Assembly (NCBI GenBank): GCA_963556255.1
Contig: OY744611.1
Coordinates: forward strand, 7,887,474 to 7,951,473
Source of the DNA: Allolobophora icterica
Lineage: Eukaryota; Annelida; Clitellata; Crassiclitellata; Lumbricidae
Direction: 5' to 3'
DNA length: 64,000 nucleotides
The translations under genes were made by a program, and so were the position numbers. The notes beneath the pieces are model-generated. The model saw only the letters and a list, made by a program, of their open reading frames with translations, had not been told where the DNA came from and ran no database searches. Shown piece after piece: positions 18,791 through 28,090 of this stretch (position 1 is the stretch's first letter; each line of letters opens with the position of its first letter).

Positions 18791-21700
18791 TCAGCGTAAC
18801 GAGTAATGTCCGTACGCTAATGTATGAATACCGTCTTCCATTATTACTCGTTTGTCATCATCCGCAGATAATGCGACTTTATTTACCTGTTCGGTATAAA
18901 TATCGTGATGATACGATCTAAAAACGTTCATTTTTCTTAGTCGTTCTCTCTTGGTAAAAAGACAGTTTTTGTAATCATCATGAGTTATCGTTTTCTTAAC
19001 AACATTTTGCTTAATGCCTTTACACTTCTTATGATCTTCGCCATCCATTCTATACGAGTACAACTTGGCCCTTAAACCTATAAACTCGTAAATCTGTTTT
19101 CCTGCTGATTCGTCTTTGAACATACCGATTACTTTCTTGTTAATTCCGGTCTTTAAACCCGAAGGGTGATCTTCGGGGTAATCACTCGTATCGAATCGAA
19201 CCGCAACGTCTTCGGCGATATCGTCGTAAAAATCTTCTGTTTGTATTTCATATGCCCTTAAACCTATAAACTCGTTAATCTGTTTTCCTGCTGATTCGTC
19301 TTTGAACATACCGATTACTTTCTTGTTAATTCCGGTCTTTAAACCCGAAGGGTGATCTTCGGGGTAATCACTCGTATCGAATCGAACCGCAACGTCTTCG
19401 GCGATATCGTCGTAAAAATCTTCTGTTTGTATTTCATATGCCAACAAATCTGTATCGGTAAATAACAATTTAGCTCTGTCTCCGTATTTTTGCCGTATAA
19501 AATTGTAATGGAAATCGTACATCAAAGTTTTACTCAAGTCTAATATACACATGCCTAGATATATCGGTTTATTATAAAACAACTTCGTTCTTTTCATGTG
19601 AACGGCGATTAGATTCTCGTCGAAAATCGTCAGGCGGTCATAATTCGTTTTTTCAGCTAGCTTGATAGCCTCCTTCTCGTGACATACCAATTTTATATCT
19701 ACATGATTTTCGATCCTTTCAAGAGTTTTTCCAAAGACGCTATTGTTCATCAATTTGAAAAAGTCTTTCTCAAAGTTATTAGTAGCACTCGTTCTCAACT
19801 TTGTGTTTAGGTCAATATAATACTTCAACCAAGCGCTTTCTTCGAATAGTATCCCTCTGTGAATTTTTACGATTTTCAACCCGAGACTTTCGTACAACTT
19901 CAAATTTTCGTAATGTACCACGTACTTCTTTTTATCGTTCAAGTTCGGTATTAGTTTTGGTACATCGGATGTAATTTCCGACGAGATGCTCTCGGGAGCC
20001 AGAGGGTAGTCGTTGTGGAGATCATGGATATCTTGAGGATATTCCAAATCGACTTCCAATATACACGATCCCGTTACATTCCAATTATTTAGCTCGTCGT
20101 CGCTCATCCATTTAAATCCGCGAGTCGGTAAAGGCTTGTTCATCGCCCAACCGTATAAATTATTAGCGTCTAGATAAGTTATATATGACGAAGGCTCGCT
20201 GCTATCGAATTTATCCTCCGTCATATACTTATTGTTGGCTTTCCCATAACGATTCGAAATCGTGCTGATTCCGCCTCTTATTCCTTGCTTAATCATCAGA
20301 ATCATATCGTAATCGCTCAACAACTCCAACTTTATACCGGTTGACTTCAAAGCGGCATCCCAGGCCAGTCCCGGTGAAGTATAGTACCAAGCGGGATCTA
20401 GCCGGTAATTCTTCATGCATACGTCTCTAAAGTTCTCGAAAACATCGGCTAAGAGTAGAACATCCGAAACATTATACAGGTCGTGGTATTCTCTAAACGT
20501 TTTACATCCGAATGCATTCCACACATTTTTGGCGTGATCGTAATCTTCATCGCTAATGTTTGAATCATTGAGCCTCGAATAGAATGCGGCCTTGGGAGGT
20601 AGTTCGGTTTCGCTAAATCTATCGATGGAAGCAACGTAATCGTACGGGTAAAATCCCTTGTTGAGTAAAAGATCGAGCTGTTTCCCAGAATATAATGCGC
20701 CAATGTTTTTACATTGTTCTTTCTTCAGATTCTTCGATAAAGCGTCGAGACTCGAGGCCATGAATCTATAACTGTCGATGAATCGCAATTCGCGTCTAAC
20801 GTTAATTTCTTTCCCTTCTTTGTTTAGAAACTTATCGACGATCACTTCTCTGCTAAACGATATGTACTTCTCTTCGTTATTTGGAATGCATTTAATTTTC
20901 TCATTCTGGTCACCTCGCAATTTTTTTACGAACAGATGGCTATCGTACCCGGACAGATTATGAAATACTACAGGAAAAAACTTTGGAACTTTATAGTCTA
21001 GATTACAACCATTATGAGCGGCCCCTCTGAATTTACCGCTCAAATGACAATGGTCTCGAACCCGATCTGTACCCAACGCCTCTCCACAGATATGACATAA
21101 AGTAGTTTCCTTAAAGTTTTTCCGGTCATCTTGAGTAAGTATCATCTTCTTCGGAAATTTAAACTGATTGTATATTCGTTTTATAGTCTCTTCGAGACTC
21201 GCTACGAATATTTGACCGATATCATCGTCTTCGCTTTCGGCCGTGTACGTTACAGGATCTTGTTGGTATAATATATCGTCGAAGCATTTTACGTAATAAC
21301 AAAACGAGCTAGGCGTGTGTTTTTGGTATTTATCGGTATAAGACACGCGAGGATCTGGCTGGCAATTGGCTATAGGTTTGATGAAACATTCGAAATCTGC
21401 ATAAACTATAAAGGGAACTCTCATCGACCTATTATAATTTTTAAAACTTAACGTAGTTCCCGGTTCTGGGACTTCTATTTTTTGAGCGGCGTTTTGAGAA
21501 CAGTACTCGGTATGTTTATTAAGCGCTTCTATTCTTCTGTAACCGTTTAAACATCTTCGACAATAGTGCATTGAATTATGGGATTTTTCTGTTCGTGATG
21601 CTAACAATCTGTTAAAATTCTTTATCCAACAATAATGTTTCTTATCTCCGTCGGAAATAAGCAATAGTTCAACGATAGAAACTTTATCGTCCCGTTGATT

Positions 21701-22776
21701 CGACACATAAATTGGGAATACTATCTTATTTTCATAACCGAATACGTCAACGCTGATATTATTATTTCTTTCAAACTTGCCTATTATATTAGCATCCGCA
21801 GCAGCCGGAAATTCGATACCGCTCCAATCGAGTCTCTTGGATTGTTTGATTAATAATTATTCTTTCGTAATTCTTTCGGGATGATTGTCCGTTGGATATA
21901 TGGCTCTAGTAATGCACCACTTGAAACATTGGTCGTCATCGTTTTTCATATTGATAATAGCCTTTTTGCTAGATAGTTCTGTAGGCAACGGAATGTAAGA
22001 ACTGCCTTTCAGTGGTTTATAAACAGCAGTATTGACATCTAATTTTACAACAGCCACGAATCTCCAATTACTTCCCCGCATCTGAAAACTTGCCATAGTC
22101 TCTGGGATCTTGTTTATTGCATTATTGTATATTTCGTTAATATCGGTAGCATCTAAAACAACTTCAGTCTTCGAGACGAATGGAACATTCGCGGATTCTT
22201 CTTGTCCGGATTTCATATCAACGCGCTCCATGGTACATGTAAGAACGAGTTGAACCTTAACCTGACGATTTTTTGACAACAGACTAACCACCTGCGGTTT
22301 AACGGCGTTAAGAAAAGACACGGCATCGATTCCAGAAGAGCCATCGATCGTGTATTGTTTAGTGAATCCTTTAATAGCCGATGCAGTCTTTCGAATTTCA
22401 AACTTCTTTGTTTTGATTTTAGCAAAGAGACTCTTTATTTTCGATTTAAACGATTCCAATCTTTCGTTCACAGGTTTCTTTACTTTGGGAGGTATGTAGC
22501 CTAACTAATTAACCAATCTGCAAAAGAATTAATATTCGACCTAACCTTAGTTTTCAACTCGCTGAGAACTTTATTTGGTTGGGAAATATACTTTCTCGGA
22601 GTAAGAATTGGGGCTCGAATATCGGGAACTGGAGAGTCGAGCAAGTTTCCTCCTCCATTAAAATCTTTGCTGATAGCAGCAATCAGATCCGCTTTTCGCA
22701 GTTTCCAATATCCGACCATGCCGCTCCGTTTTGCCATAACTCTCAATTCATTTACAGTTTTCAACTTGTAGTCCAT
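18791..22776 (-). pseudogene. Protein-primed family B DNA polymerase (Polinton pPolB), broken
   Basis: From an ATG at 22776 the gene reads a SAP-like segment (NELRVMAKRSGMVGYWKLRK), then a frame change near 22501-22507. Next comes the conserved N-terminal region (QMRGSNWRF, KGSSYIPLPTELSSKKAIINM, CFKWCITRAIYP), an in-frame TAA at 21857-21859, and a long open part to 18791. That last part has zinc-finger-like Cys/His clusters, Exo I (YADFECF, about 21400), Exo II (HNLSGYDSHLF, about 20950), Exo III (VSDVLLLADVFE, about 20460), palm motif A (DANNLYG, about 20160), motif B (NNSVFGK, about 19740) and motif C (FTDTD, about 19455). All catalytic residues remain. Just after motif C a 186-bp segment is duplicated in frame. 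The known role is replication of the element from a terminal protein. With a frameshift, a stop and the duplication, this copy is unlikely to work. Confidence 0.93.
19068..19439 (-). repeat. 186-bp in-frame tandem duplication within polB
   Basis: Two copies (about 19068-19253 and 19254-19439) differ at one base that I can see (GTAAATCTG versus GTTAATCTG), giving Tyr versus Asn in the 62-residue unit. The unit starts AYEIQTEDFYDD and ends FIGLRA. It spans the stretch between palm motif C and the thumb. Near identity points to a very recent event or an assembly artefact. Confidence 0.9.
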
Positions 22777-22795
22777 TCTATTATATATATAAGTA
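22777..22795 (-). promoter_or_regulatory. TATATATA tract upstream of polB
   Basis: CTTATATATATAATAGA directly precedes the ATG at 22776. It supports that ATG as the polB start and fits the common leader pattern of this element. Confidence 0.4.
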
Positions 22796-22936
22796 AATAT
22801 TTCTTTAAGTGTTGTTTAAGAAAAAACACAAATATTTATTTATGTTCATGAAAACAAAATTTAATTTCTTTATCTCACAGCTCATGCACAACGGAATCGA
22901 TAGCTTTGTCGTATTTTTCTAACGTTTCATCATCGA

Positions 22937-23455
22937 CTACATTCCGGTGTTAATTCTATCGTACACCTTAATTTTGTATCTATTTCGCCATACTTTTCCA
23001 TTATACCATTCTATTACTGGTGCGTTTTGACCGTGCGCCTTAGCTGCTCTGTATATCGACGGATACACAACAACATCATCGGTTTCTAGGTCTAAAATTT
23101 CTACTTTTCTCGGCTGATTTCTGATATACCTCGTTCTATCATACGCGCCTTCCTGGAAGTTTCTTTTCAATATTCGTTCTTTCCGATATTCTTTCCAGTA
23201 TCCTTTCTGATATTCTTTCTGATAGTCCTTCTGATATTCTTTCCGATATTCTTTCTGCTGTTCTTGCCTTTGTCGTCTCTCTAGTTTCTCTAGTTTCTCT
23301 TTTTCTGAGTCATCGCGAGCAAGAATCTCCATTGCGCTCAATAGAGCTATAAGTTCGGGCTTGTTGAGATGAGCACAACCCCTAACATTGTGCTGGACCA
23401 GTAAGCTTCTCAGCTCTGGAAGTTTCATCTTCTTATTACTAATATAAGTAAACAT
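22937..23455 (-). CDS. SAP-domain protein with NUMOD-like DNA-binding C-terminus
   Basis: 172 residues. The ATG at 23455 or the internal Met10 could be the start. Residues about 10-42 (MKLPELRSLLVQHNVRGCAH, then LNKPELIALL) look like a SAP helix-extended-loop-helix DNA-binding motif. Residues 50-100 are highly charged with a KEYQKEYQKDY repeat, probably a long helix. Residues about 118-168 (VEILDLETDDVVVYPSIYRA, AKAHGQN, NGKVWRNRYKI) resemble the small DNA-binding modules (NUMOD1/IENR1 type) that accompany homing endonucleases. No nuclease motif is visible. By inference it binds DNA, perhaps in packaging or replication. I do not know a named homologue in this combination. Confidence 0.65.
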   Translation of the reverse strand: MFTYISNKKMKLPELRSLLVQHNVRGCAHLNKPELIALLSAMEILARDDSEKEKLEKLERRQRQEQQKEYRKEYQKDYQKEYQKGYWKEYRKERILKRNFQEGAYDRTRYIRNQPRKVEILDLETDDVVVYPSIYRAAKAHGQNAPVIEWYNGKVWRNRYKIKVYDRINTGM

Positions 23456-23536
23456 CTCTTTATGTATGTTTAAGAAAAAAAAGAAATTTTATTCATAACC
23501 TTCGCACTTAGCATTTGGCATTTAAATCGCGGCGAT

Positions 23537-24838
23537 TTAAGACGAGCTCTTACCGTAGACGACGTTTAGCTTCTGTCCGTCCGATTGAAACTCTAGCAAC
23601 TTGTCCGAAATTACGATAGCATAAGCTTCGGTTTCGGCCGGCACTGCCGTATTAAATATTGCTTTAATCTGAATATCGACGACCGACGATTTTAATCGCT
23701 CGGATTGTTTGGTGACGTCGAATACCATAAGCGGATACAGTTCTTTATAATCAATCGGTGTTATATTACTCTGCGTTATCAACTGATCCATTCCGTAGAA
23801 TTTTTCGCTAAACGTTGCCGCTGCTCGGTACGCTCTCGAGAATTGTTGATTAGGAAACGATAGGTTGTAGTCCACAGCTGGGTATCTTTCCTGATTCATC
23901 ATTACGTACATGTTCTTAAGATCGCAATGGTCGAAGATCGACGGATTAGCTTCTTGATTTCCGTCACGACTTGTCTGAAATCCTACGATTATATACCTCG
24001 GTTTTTCCGGAGATGTCTTGACACTAAGTCTCCAGCTGAAAGTAGTCGACTGAGGAACAGTTATGGTATCGCACTGACGAGCGCGATAGGCTACAGCCAA
24101 CGATGCTTTCGATTCGATCGTTTTATACAACTGCATTTTTTCCATATCGGATGGAATAACGTGCGGCATAAACCACGATATCTTCTCTATTGCAATTTTT
24201 CCAGCCGCTGCAGCGTGACCTCTAAAAATTGCGTCGTCGTCGGCTTTACGCACTAAAGTTAGCGTATGTTTCAAACCGTAAACAATCTTGTCGTAATCAT
24301 CGCAAAAACCGAAGATATGCTTTAATGCAACTATGAAGCTGAACGTCCCTTTAGTAGTCGGTTTTCGAATAAGATACTGTTGTCTGACCGCAAACCCCGT
24401 GTTATCGGCGACAGCGGCCGTTGCACCACTGTCTTTATACCACAGCTGATTTAAACCTTGTGCCAGTTGAAAATCGTTTGGGTATTTAAGCAGTCCGAGC
24501 ATCGTGGTAGCTTGACCCGGGTGAAATAAAGTTTCTATTTCTTGATTCGATAGAGAATACGATATTTGACTAAATAGATGCATAAGCCCGTTGTTCGTAA
24601 CAGCCACATCATCGGCATTAACGTATGCGGTGTTATCCGCTTTAGTCAGTCTTCCTTCGAATAGCAAATACGATTCTGAAGGGTGGCTGAAAAGGTCTTG
24701 GAGTTCGATATTGATACGAATCTCACCCGTTGTGTTTAGATTCGTTCTCGCAGTAGGTTCGTACTCGTGAAATTCGTATCGTTCGATACTCTCGTCCGTC
24801 AAAGGTTGTTCCGTGAATCTTAGTATATCTGATTGCAT
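23537..24838 (-). CDS. Major capsid protein, double-jelly-roll (hexon-like)
   Basis: 433 residues from an ATG at 24838 that follows an AT-rich leader. Length, position between the core proteins and polymerase, and the stretch IFGFCDDYDKIVYGLKHTLT (about 175-194) are those of animal Polinton/adintovirus major capsid proteins. Other family-like parts are the N-terminal FHEYEPTARTNLNTTGEIRI (23-42) and SWFMPHVIPS in the middle. It is expected to form trimeric hexon-like capsomers, with two eight-stranded barrels, in an icosahedral shell. The frame is intact. The fold assignment rests on recognised family sequence and not on a structure prediction made here. Confidence 0.88.
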   Translation of the reverse strand: MQSDILRFTEQPLTDESIERYEFHEYEPTARTNLNTTGEIRINIELQDLFSHPSESYLLFEGRLTKADNTAYVNADDVAVTNNGLMHLFSQISYSLSNQEIETLFHPGQATTMLGLLKYPNDFQLAQGLNQLWYKDSGATAAVADNTGFAVRQQYLIRKPTTKGTFSFIVALKHIFGFCDDYDKIVYGLKHTLTLVRKADDDAIFRGHAAAAGKIAIEKISWFMPHVIPSDMEKMQLYKTIESKASLAVAYRARQCDTITVPQSTTFSWRLSVKTSPEKPRYIIVGFQTSRDGNQEANPSIFDHCDLKNMYVMMNQERYPAVDYNLSFPNQQFSRAYRAAATFSEKFYGMDQLITQSNITPIDYKELYPLMVFDVTKQSERLKSSVVDIQIKAIFNTAVPAETEAYAIVISDKLLEFQSDGQKLNVVYGKSSS

Positions 24839-24887
24839 TTTTTTTTATTAATAATATATGACTTTATTTTATTTAAATATAATTAAC

Positions 24888-25409
24888 CTACGCAACTTTC
24901 AATCCACCTCCGTTTAAACGTCTAACGAGATCTTGAATTCTAATAGCGCTCTTTGCATTGGAATTCATACCGTGCCCCATCATTAAATTATTTATATTTG
25001 TATTCTTCGAACGCGCTCCGTCGTTAATTAGAACGTCTTTACTTTCTTGAGTTAGAACGTCTTTACCTTCTACCGGTTGTGGTTGGAACGCTGAAAGAGC
25101 TGGAAGCGCTGAAAGAGCTGAAAGCGTTTGTGAACTTGTAGTAGGTAAATTTTTGGGACTCAAAATTTTAGCAACCGCTTTATCGACTAATCGTTTTCCA
25201 GCGTCAGCAACTGCAGTTTTACCTACGTCCAGCGCTTTTTTCCCGATGTCTTTAGCCGCATCTTTTCCTACGCTGAGAGCTGTGGACGCTATTTGTTTAG
25301 CGGCATTCGATGTAAATAGATTCTTGAAAAAACCCGCAACGATATCGAATATTCCCGCCCCTCCGATAACGTATTGTTTCTTATACCTTCTTTTAGCAAC
25401 TACTAACAT
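24888..25409 (-). CDS. Small basic virion protein, candidate membrane-active or core protein
   Basis: 173 residues, starting MLVVAKRRYKKQYVIGGAGI. A basic N-terminus leads to an Ala-rich amphipathic region (NAAKQIASTALSVGKDAAKD, and on to about 85), then a Ser/Ala/Pro linker and a C-terminal helix ending RLNGGGLKVA. Two Gly-Gly sites (near 16 and near the C-terminus) resemble adenain-type cleavage sites, as in adenovirus precursor pVI. Animal Polintons carry a protein of this kind beside the capsid gene. A pVI-like role is inference from layout and composition. Confidence 0.6.
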   Translation of the reverse strand: MLVVAKRRYKKQYVIGGAGIFDIVAGFFKNLFTSNAAKQIASTALSVGKDAAKDIGKKALDVGKTAVADAGKRLVDKAVAKILSPKNLPTTSSQTLSALSALPALSAFQPQPVEGKDVLTQESKDVLINDGARSKNTNINNLMMGHGMNSNAKSAIRIQDLVRRLNGGGLKVA

Positions 25410-25411
25410 TT

Positions 25412-26332
25412 TTATATTAATAACATTATATTTTTATATTCATTTTTATTTATCGCCCCTTGTCTTAGCAACTCGTCGCATATACCAACTATCTCATTTC
25501 TCACTCCAGTATTCCCCGCCTCGAAGCTGGCCATTCGCAGAGATAACATTTCTATTAATGCATTAGGATTTTGAGGAATAACGATACGCTGTAGGCCTAT
25601 TCCTTTACCTTCCGTCTTTGACGTCATCGTGTTCCATATCGGTTTAATAATATTTTTATATTTTAAGCTCTTTGAGGATTTTGGTTTACTTGGATTTTTC
25701 AACTGCCTCATAGCATTCGTTACCTTCAGAATCTCGGCATATTCTTCCATATCGTTATCATCGAATATCGACTCGTTCGGTTTGTTCATCGTTAATAATT
25801 CCCAAAGTCCGGGAGTTCCTTCGTACGTCTTATCGCCAACAGTCACGTTATTGCCGTTGATCGATATAGGACTGTCGCCTATATAAAATTGACCGTCTTT
25901 TGAGTTTATTCCGAACGTTGTGTCTACCATCTTTTTATCGGACGCGTATTGTTGCAGGTACTTAACCGCAATATCTCCTAGTTCTAAGGTTTTTATATCT
26001 TCTACCGGGTCTTCACCGTAAGCCTCTATCGAAGGGTATTGAGGAAACTGAATGGGTTTTAACGATGCCGAAATAGAAGCGGGAAGCGCTTTTAAAGCGT
26101 TAGCTGTCTCTGCCGAGTTATCTTTTATAGTAGATAACAAAGCCTTTTGTTCTTTTGAAATTGTTGATTGCGAGTCGACTATTGGTTTGTACAATCTCGT
26201 TAATTCTCGTTGTAGTCCTATATCTCCTAATCTCTCGGATAAAAAGTTTTGTCGAATATTCTTCTTCGATTTCAGAAACTCTTCAACGATAAAATCTCTT
26301 TTTGCAGGATCGGTTATTTTCAGAAACGACAT
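25412..26332 (-). CDS. Conserved Polinton protein of unknown function, about 306 residues
   Basis: The gene ends three bases before the next start on the same strand, so the two may be transcribed together. The N-terminal third is helical and charged. The middle (VGDKTYEGTPGLWELLTMNK) and C-terminus (VIPQNPNALIEMLSLRMASF, then GNTGVRNEIVGICDELLRQG) match a protein I recall as widespread in animal Polintons. A Lys-rich linker (KNPSKPKSSKSLKYK) precedes a GKGI segment. No catalytic motif is seen. A virion or assembly role is plausible from its place in the capsid block. No function is assigned. Confidence 0.7.
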   Translation of the reverse strand: MSFLKITDPAKRDFIVEEFLKSKKNIRQNFLSERLGDIGLQRELTRLYKPIVDSQSTISKEQKALLSTIKDNSAETANALKALPASISASLKPIQFPQYPSIEAYGEDPVEDIKTLELGDIAVKYLQQYASDKKMVDTTFGINSKDGQFYIGDSPISINGNNVTVGDKTYEGTPGLWELLTMNKPNESIFDDNDMEEYAEILKVTNAMRQLKNPSKPKSSKSLKYKNIIKPIWNTMTSKTEGKGIGLQRIVIPQNPNALIEMLSLRMASFEAGNTGVRNEIVGICDELLRQGAINKNEYKNIMLLI

Positions 26333-26417
26333 TATATTTTATTTATATAAGCTTATAGCTATATTTTTTTAAACGTAAATTCGAACGTAAATTCGAACGT
26401 AATTTCGAACGTTCAAT

Positions 26418-26954
26418 TTACGTTGCCGTTAAAACGTTCTCGTTAAACGTTAATTTTTCTGTGCTAACTTTGGTTTTATTTTTAATTTTTTCTTTCATAT
26501 CGTTGAATTTCACAAACTCGCTTAGAATTAGCGAATATTCCATGTCTGAAATATTGTCGTCAACAAGAGATTTTGAAATAAGGCTACTGATTGTGTTTAG
26601 TTTTGCTTCGGCTAACGTTTTAATCTTTTCGTGCTTTGTCAATTTCAGTGCAAGCTTCTTACTAACCTGTCCTCCGATAATAATTAACAATCCTACGCCA
26701 ACTGCCGTACCTGTTGCTATGGCTATGGCCGGAGTTGCAATTACAGTAGCCAGAGCTGCCAGTCCCGAACTGCTGAGCCCCATCACAGTTACTATCAGAG
26801 CGTTGTCGATTACGCTAATCATTCTTATGTTCCTACGATACTTTGTACTTAAGGCGGTCCTTTTATCGCGTTCTTGTTCGATTTCTTTTTTAATTTCGTT
26901 AATTTTTTTAAAACGATACGAATGCGCCGAATTTTCCATTTGTTTATATTCCAT
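26418..26954 (-). CDS. Membrane-associated conserved Polinton protein
   Basis: 178 residues. A charged helical N-terminus (KKINEIKKEIEQERDKRTAL) is followed by a hydrophobic hairpin (about residues 52-96, LIVTVMGLSSSGLAALATVI and AIATGTAVGVGLLIIIGG) compatible with two membrane passes. A helical C-terminus follows (KLNTISSLISKSLVDDNISD, then EYSLILSEFVKF). I recall proteins with the same plan in other animal Polintons. It could be a virion membrane or membrane-penetration component, but that is inference. Confidence 0.65.
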   Translation of the reverse strand: MEYKQMENSAHSYRFKKINEIKKEIEQERDKRTALSTKYRRNIRMISVIDNALIVTVMGLSSSGLAALATVIATPAIAIATGTAVGVGLLIIIGGQVSKKLALKLTKHEKIKTLAEAKLNTISSLISKSLVDDNISDMEYSLILSEFVKFNDMKEKIKNKTKVSTEKLTFNENVLTAT

Positions 26955-26981
26955 TATTATTATTATTAAGATTTTTTAAAT

Positions 26982-27383
26982 TTAAACGTGGTAATTAATG
27001 TAGCATAGCCAATCTTTTTCGTTAATGATAACTACAGAATCGGAATTGTTTTGAATAGTAATAACAATGTCTTCTACATCTTCGCAAATGGTTGAGTCTT
27101 GCAAGCTACATCTCTTTTCTTTAATCGCCTGTCTAAGCGAGACTAGACACACTCCTCTAGTTAGTCGAACTCCAAATCCTAGCTCTTGCGAGACCGACGA
27201 TCTGGGTTGAATTGTGATCGCTCGTTGTGCGAAAATCTCCCAACGCTGTGAGCCCGGTTGTCTTGTAGCCCGATGCGTTACTTCTTTAGGCAACCAAAAT
27301 ACTGATTCTGGTCGAGTTCTAACTCTGCTCGGAGAATTGCGTTTTGTTATAAACTTGTGTATTGGCATACCGTATCGCGACAT
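26982..27383 (-). CDS. Small protein with possible dUTPase-like beta fold
   Basis: 133 residues from an ATG at 27383 after a TATATATATTTATATATATA leader. The second half resembles trimeric dUTPases in strand order: ITIQPRSSVSQELGFGVRLT (56-75), a central loop, then EDIVITIQNNSDSVVII (104-120) and EKDWLCYI (122-129, where dUTPases have K-G-D-x-I-A-Q-hydrophobic). The catalytic motifs (the uracil-binding G-x-I-D-x-x-Y-x-G and the P-loop-like tail) are not present, so enzyme activity is not expected. It may be a structural or trimerising beta-barrel. The resemblance is moderate. Confidence 0.5.
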   Translation of the reverse strand: MSRYGMPIHKFITKRNSPSRVRTRPESVFWLPKEVTHRATRQPGSQRWEIFAQRAITIQPRSSVSQELGFGVRLTRGVCLVSLRQAIKEKRCSLQDSTICEDVEDIVITIQNNSDSVVIINEKDWLCYINYHV

Positions 27384-27412
27384 TTTATATATATATTTAT
27401 ATATATATTATA
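27384..27412 (-). promoter_or_regulatory. TATATATA tract upstream of the dUTPase-like gene
   Basis: A 26-base tract of alternating T and A, with one TTT break, ends three bases before the ATG and begins just after the stop of the next gene upstream. Confidence 0.45.
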
Positions 27413-27416
27413 ACCT

Positions 27417-28040
27417 TTACAGAATCATACCAAGAATGGGTCCAATGATTGGAATACTAGAAAGTACTTTTGAAATAGGATTGTCGTTTCCAAGAATCAA
27501 TCCTGCACCATTGACAAATCCAGAACCTCTGCGCATGTACAGTCCTTCTCCTACACCGTCTAATCCCGATCCTGACCATGGTTTCAGGTAAAGACCCGCT
27601 GCGTGAGGAACCATCTTGTAGCTTCTTCCTCCTTTCTTTATGTATAAAGCACTTCCATTAACACCAGATCCCATTATCTTGCTAACTCCTGAACTCGCTA
27701 ATCCGCTTAAAGCTCCAGTTGCAAGACTTGGCAGAACGCTAGAAAGAAGAAATTTTCCAGCTGTAGCTAGAAGTGGTAATAACGCTGGAAGAAAACCACC
27801 TTCGACTTTCATATTATGGTCTATTTGCGTTTTACTCATTTTGAGCATAGTACCCGTTCCATTCTGATATGCTTTCGCCATTTTATTAATTTGTGCTCGT
27901 GTTAGAGCTAAAACGTGTTCTCCGGATAGATCTCCGTGAGTTAGTCTTATACTCGTTCCTGTCCCTGCTTCAACTGCGCGTTTAATTTTGTCCTTTTGTC
28001 CTTCCGAAACATTAACTTTTACATTCGTATATCGACTCAT
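27417..28040 (-). CDS. pX/mu-like virion core protein
   Basis: 207 residues from the ATG at 28040. A longer reading to 28094 passes through the AT tract and is less likely. The N-terminal half (MSRYTNVKVNVSEGQKDKIK, then LSGEHVLALTRAQINKMAKA) looks like two repeats of a small basic module. Residues 80-118 are hydrophobic (GGFLPALLPLLATAGKFLLS) behind a Gly-Gly. The C-terminus is Gly-rich (LYLKPWSGSGLDGVGEGLYM) and ends in a hydrophobic PIIGPILGMIL. This is the animal Polinton protein compared in the literature with adenovirus pX/mu core peptides. DNA condensation or membrane interaction is inferred. The frame is intact. Confidence 0.7.
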   Translation of the reverse strand: MSRYTNVKVNVSEGQKDKIKRAVEAGTGTSIRLTHGDLSGEHVLALTRAQINKMAKAYQNGTGTMLKMSKTQIDHNMKVEGGFLPALLPLLATAGKFLLSSVLPSLATGALSGLASSGVSKIMGSGVNGSALYIKKGGRSYKMVPHAAGLYLKPWSGSGLDGVGEGLYMRRGSGFVNGAGLILGNDNPISKVLSSIPIIGPILGMIL

Positions 28041-28056
28041 TTTATATATATAATTG
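28041..28056 (-). promoter_or_regulatory. TATATATA tract upstream of the pX-like gene
   Basis: ATTATATATATAAA sits immediately before the ATG at 28040, arguing for that ATG over the in-frame one upstream. Confidence 0.45.
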
Positions 28057-28090
28057 AAATTAAAAACTTTAATACCACAATAATTAATTC

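Noticed and set aside
23927..24256. Plus-strand gene inside the capsid gene
   Set aside because: It is antisense to the intact major capsid frame and shows no recognisable protein features.
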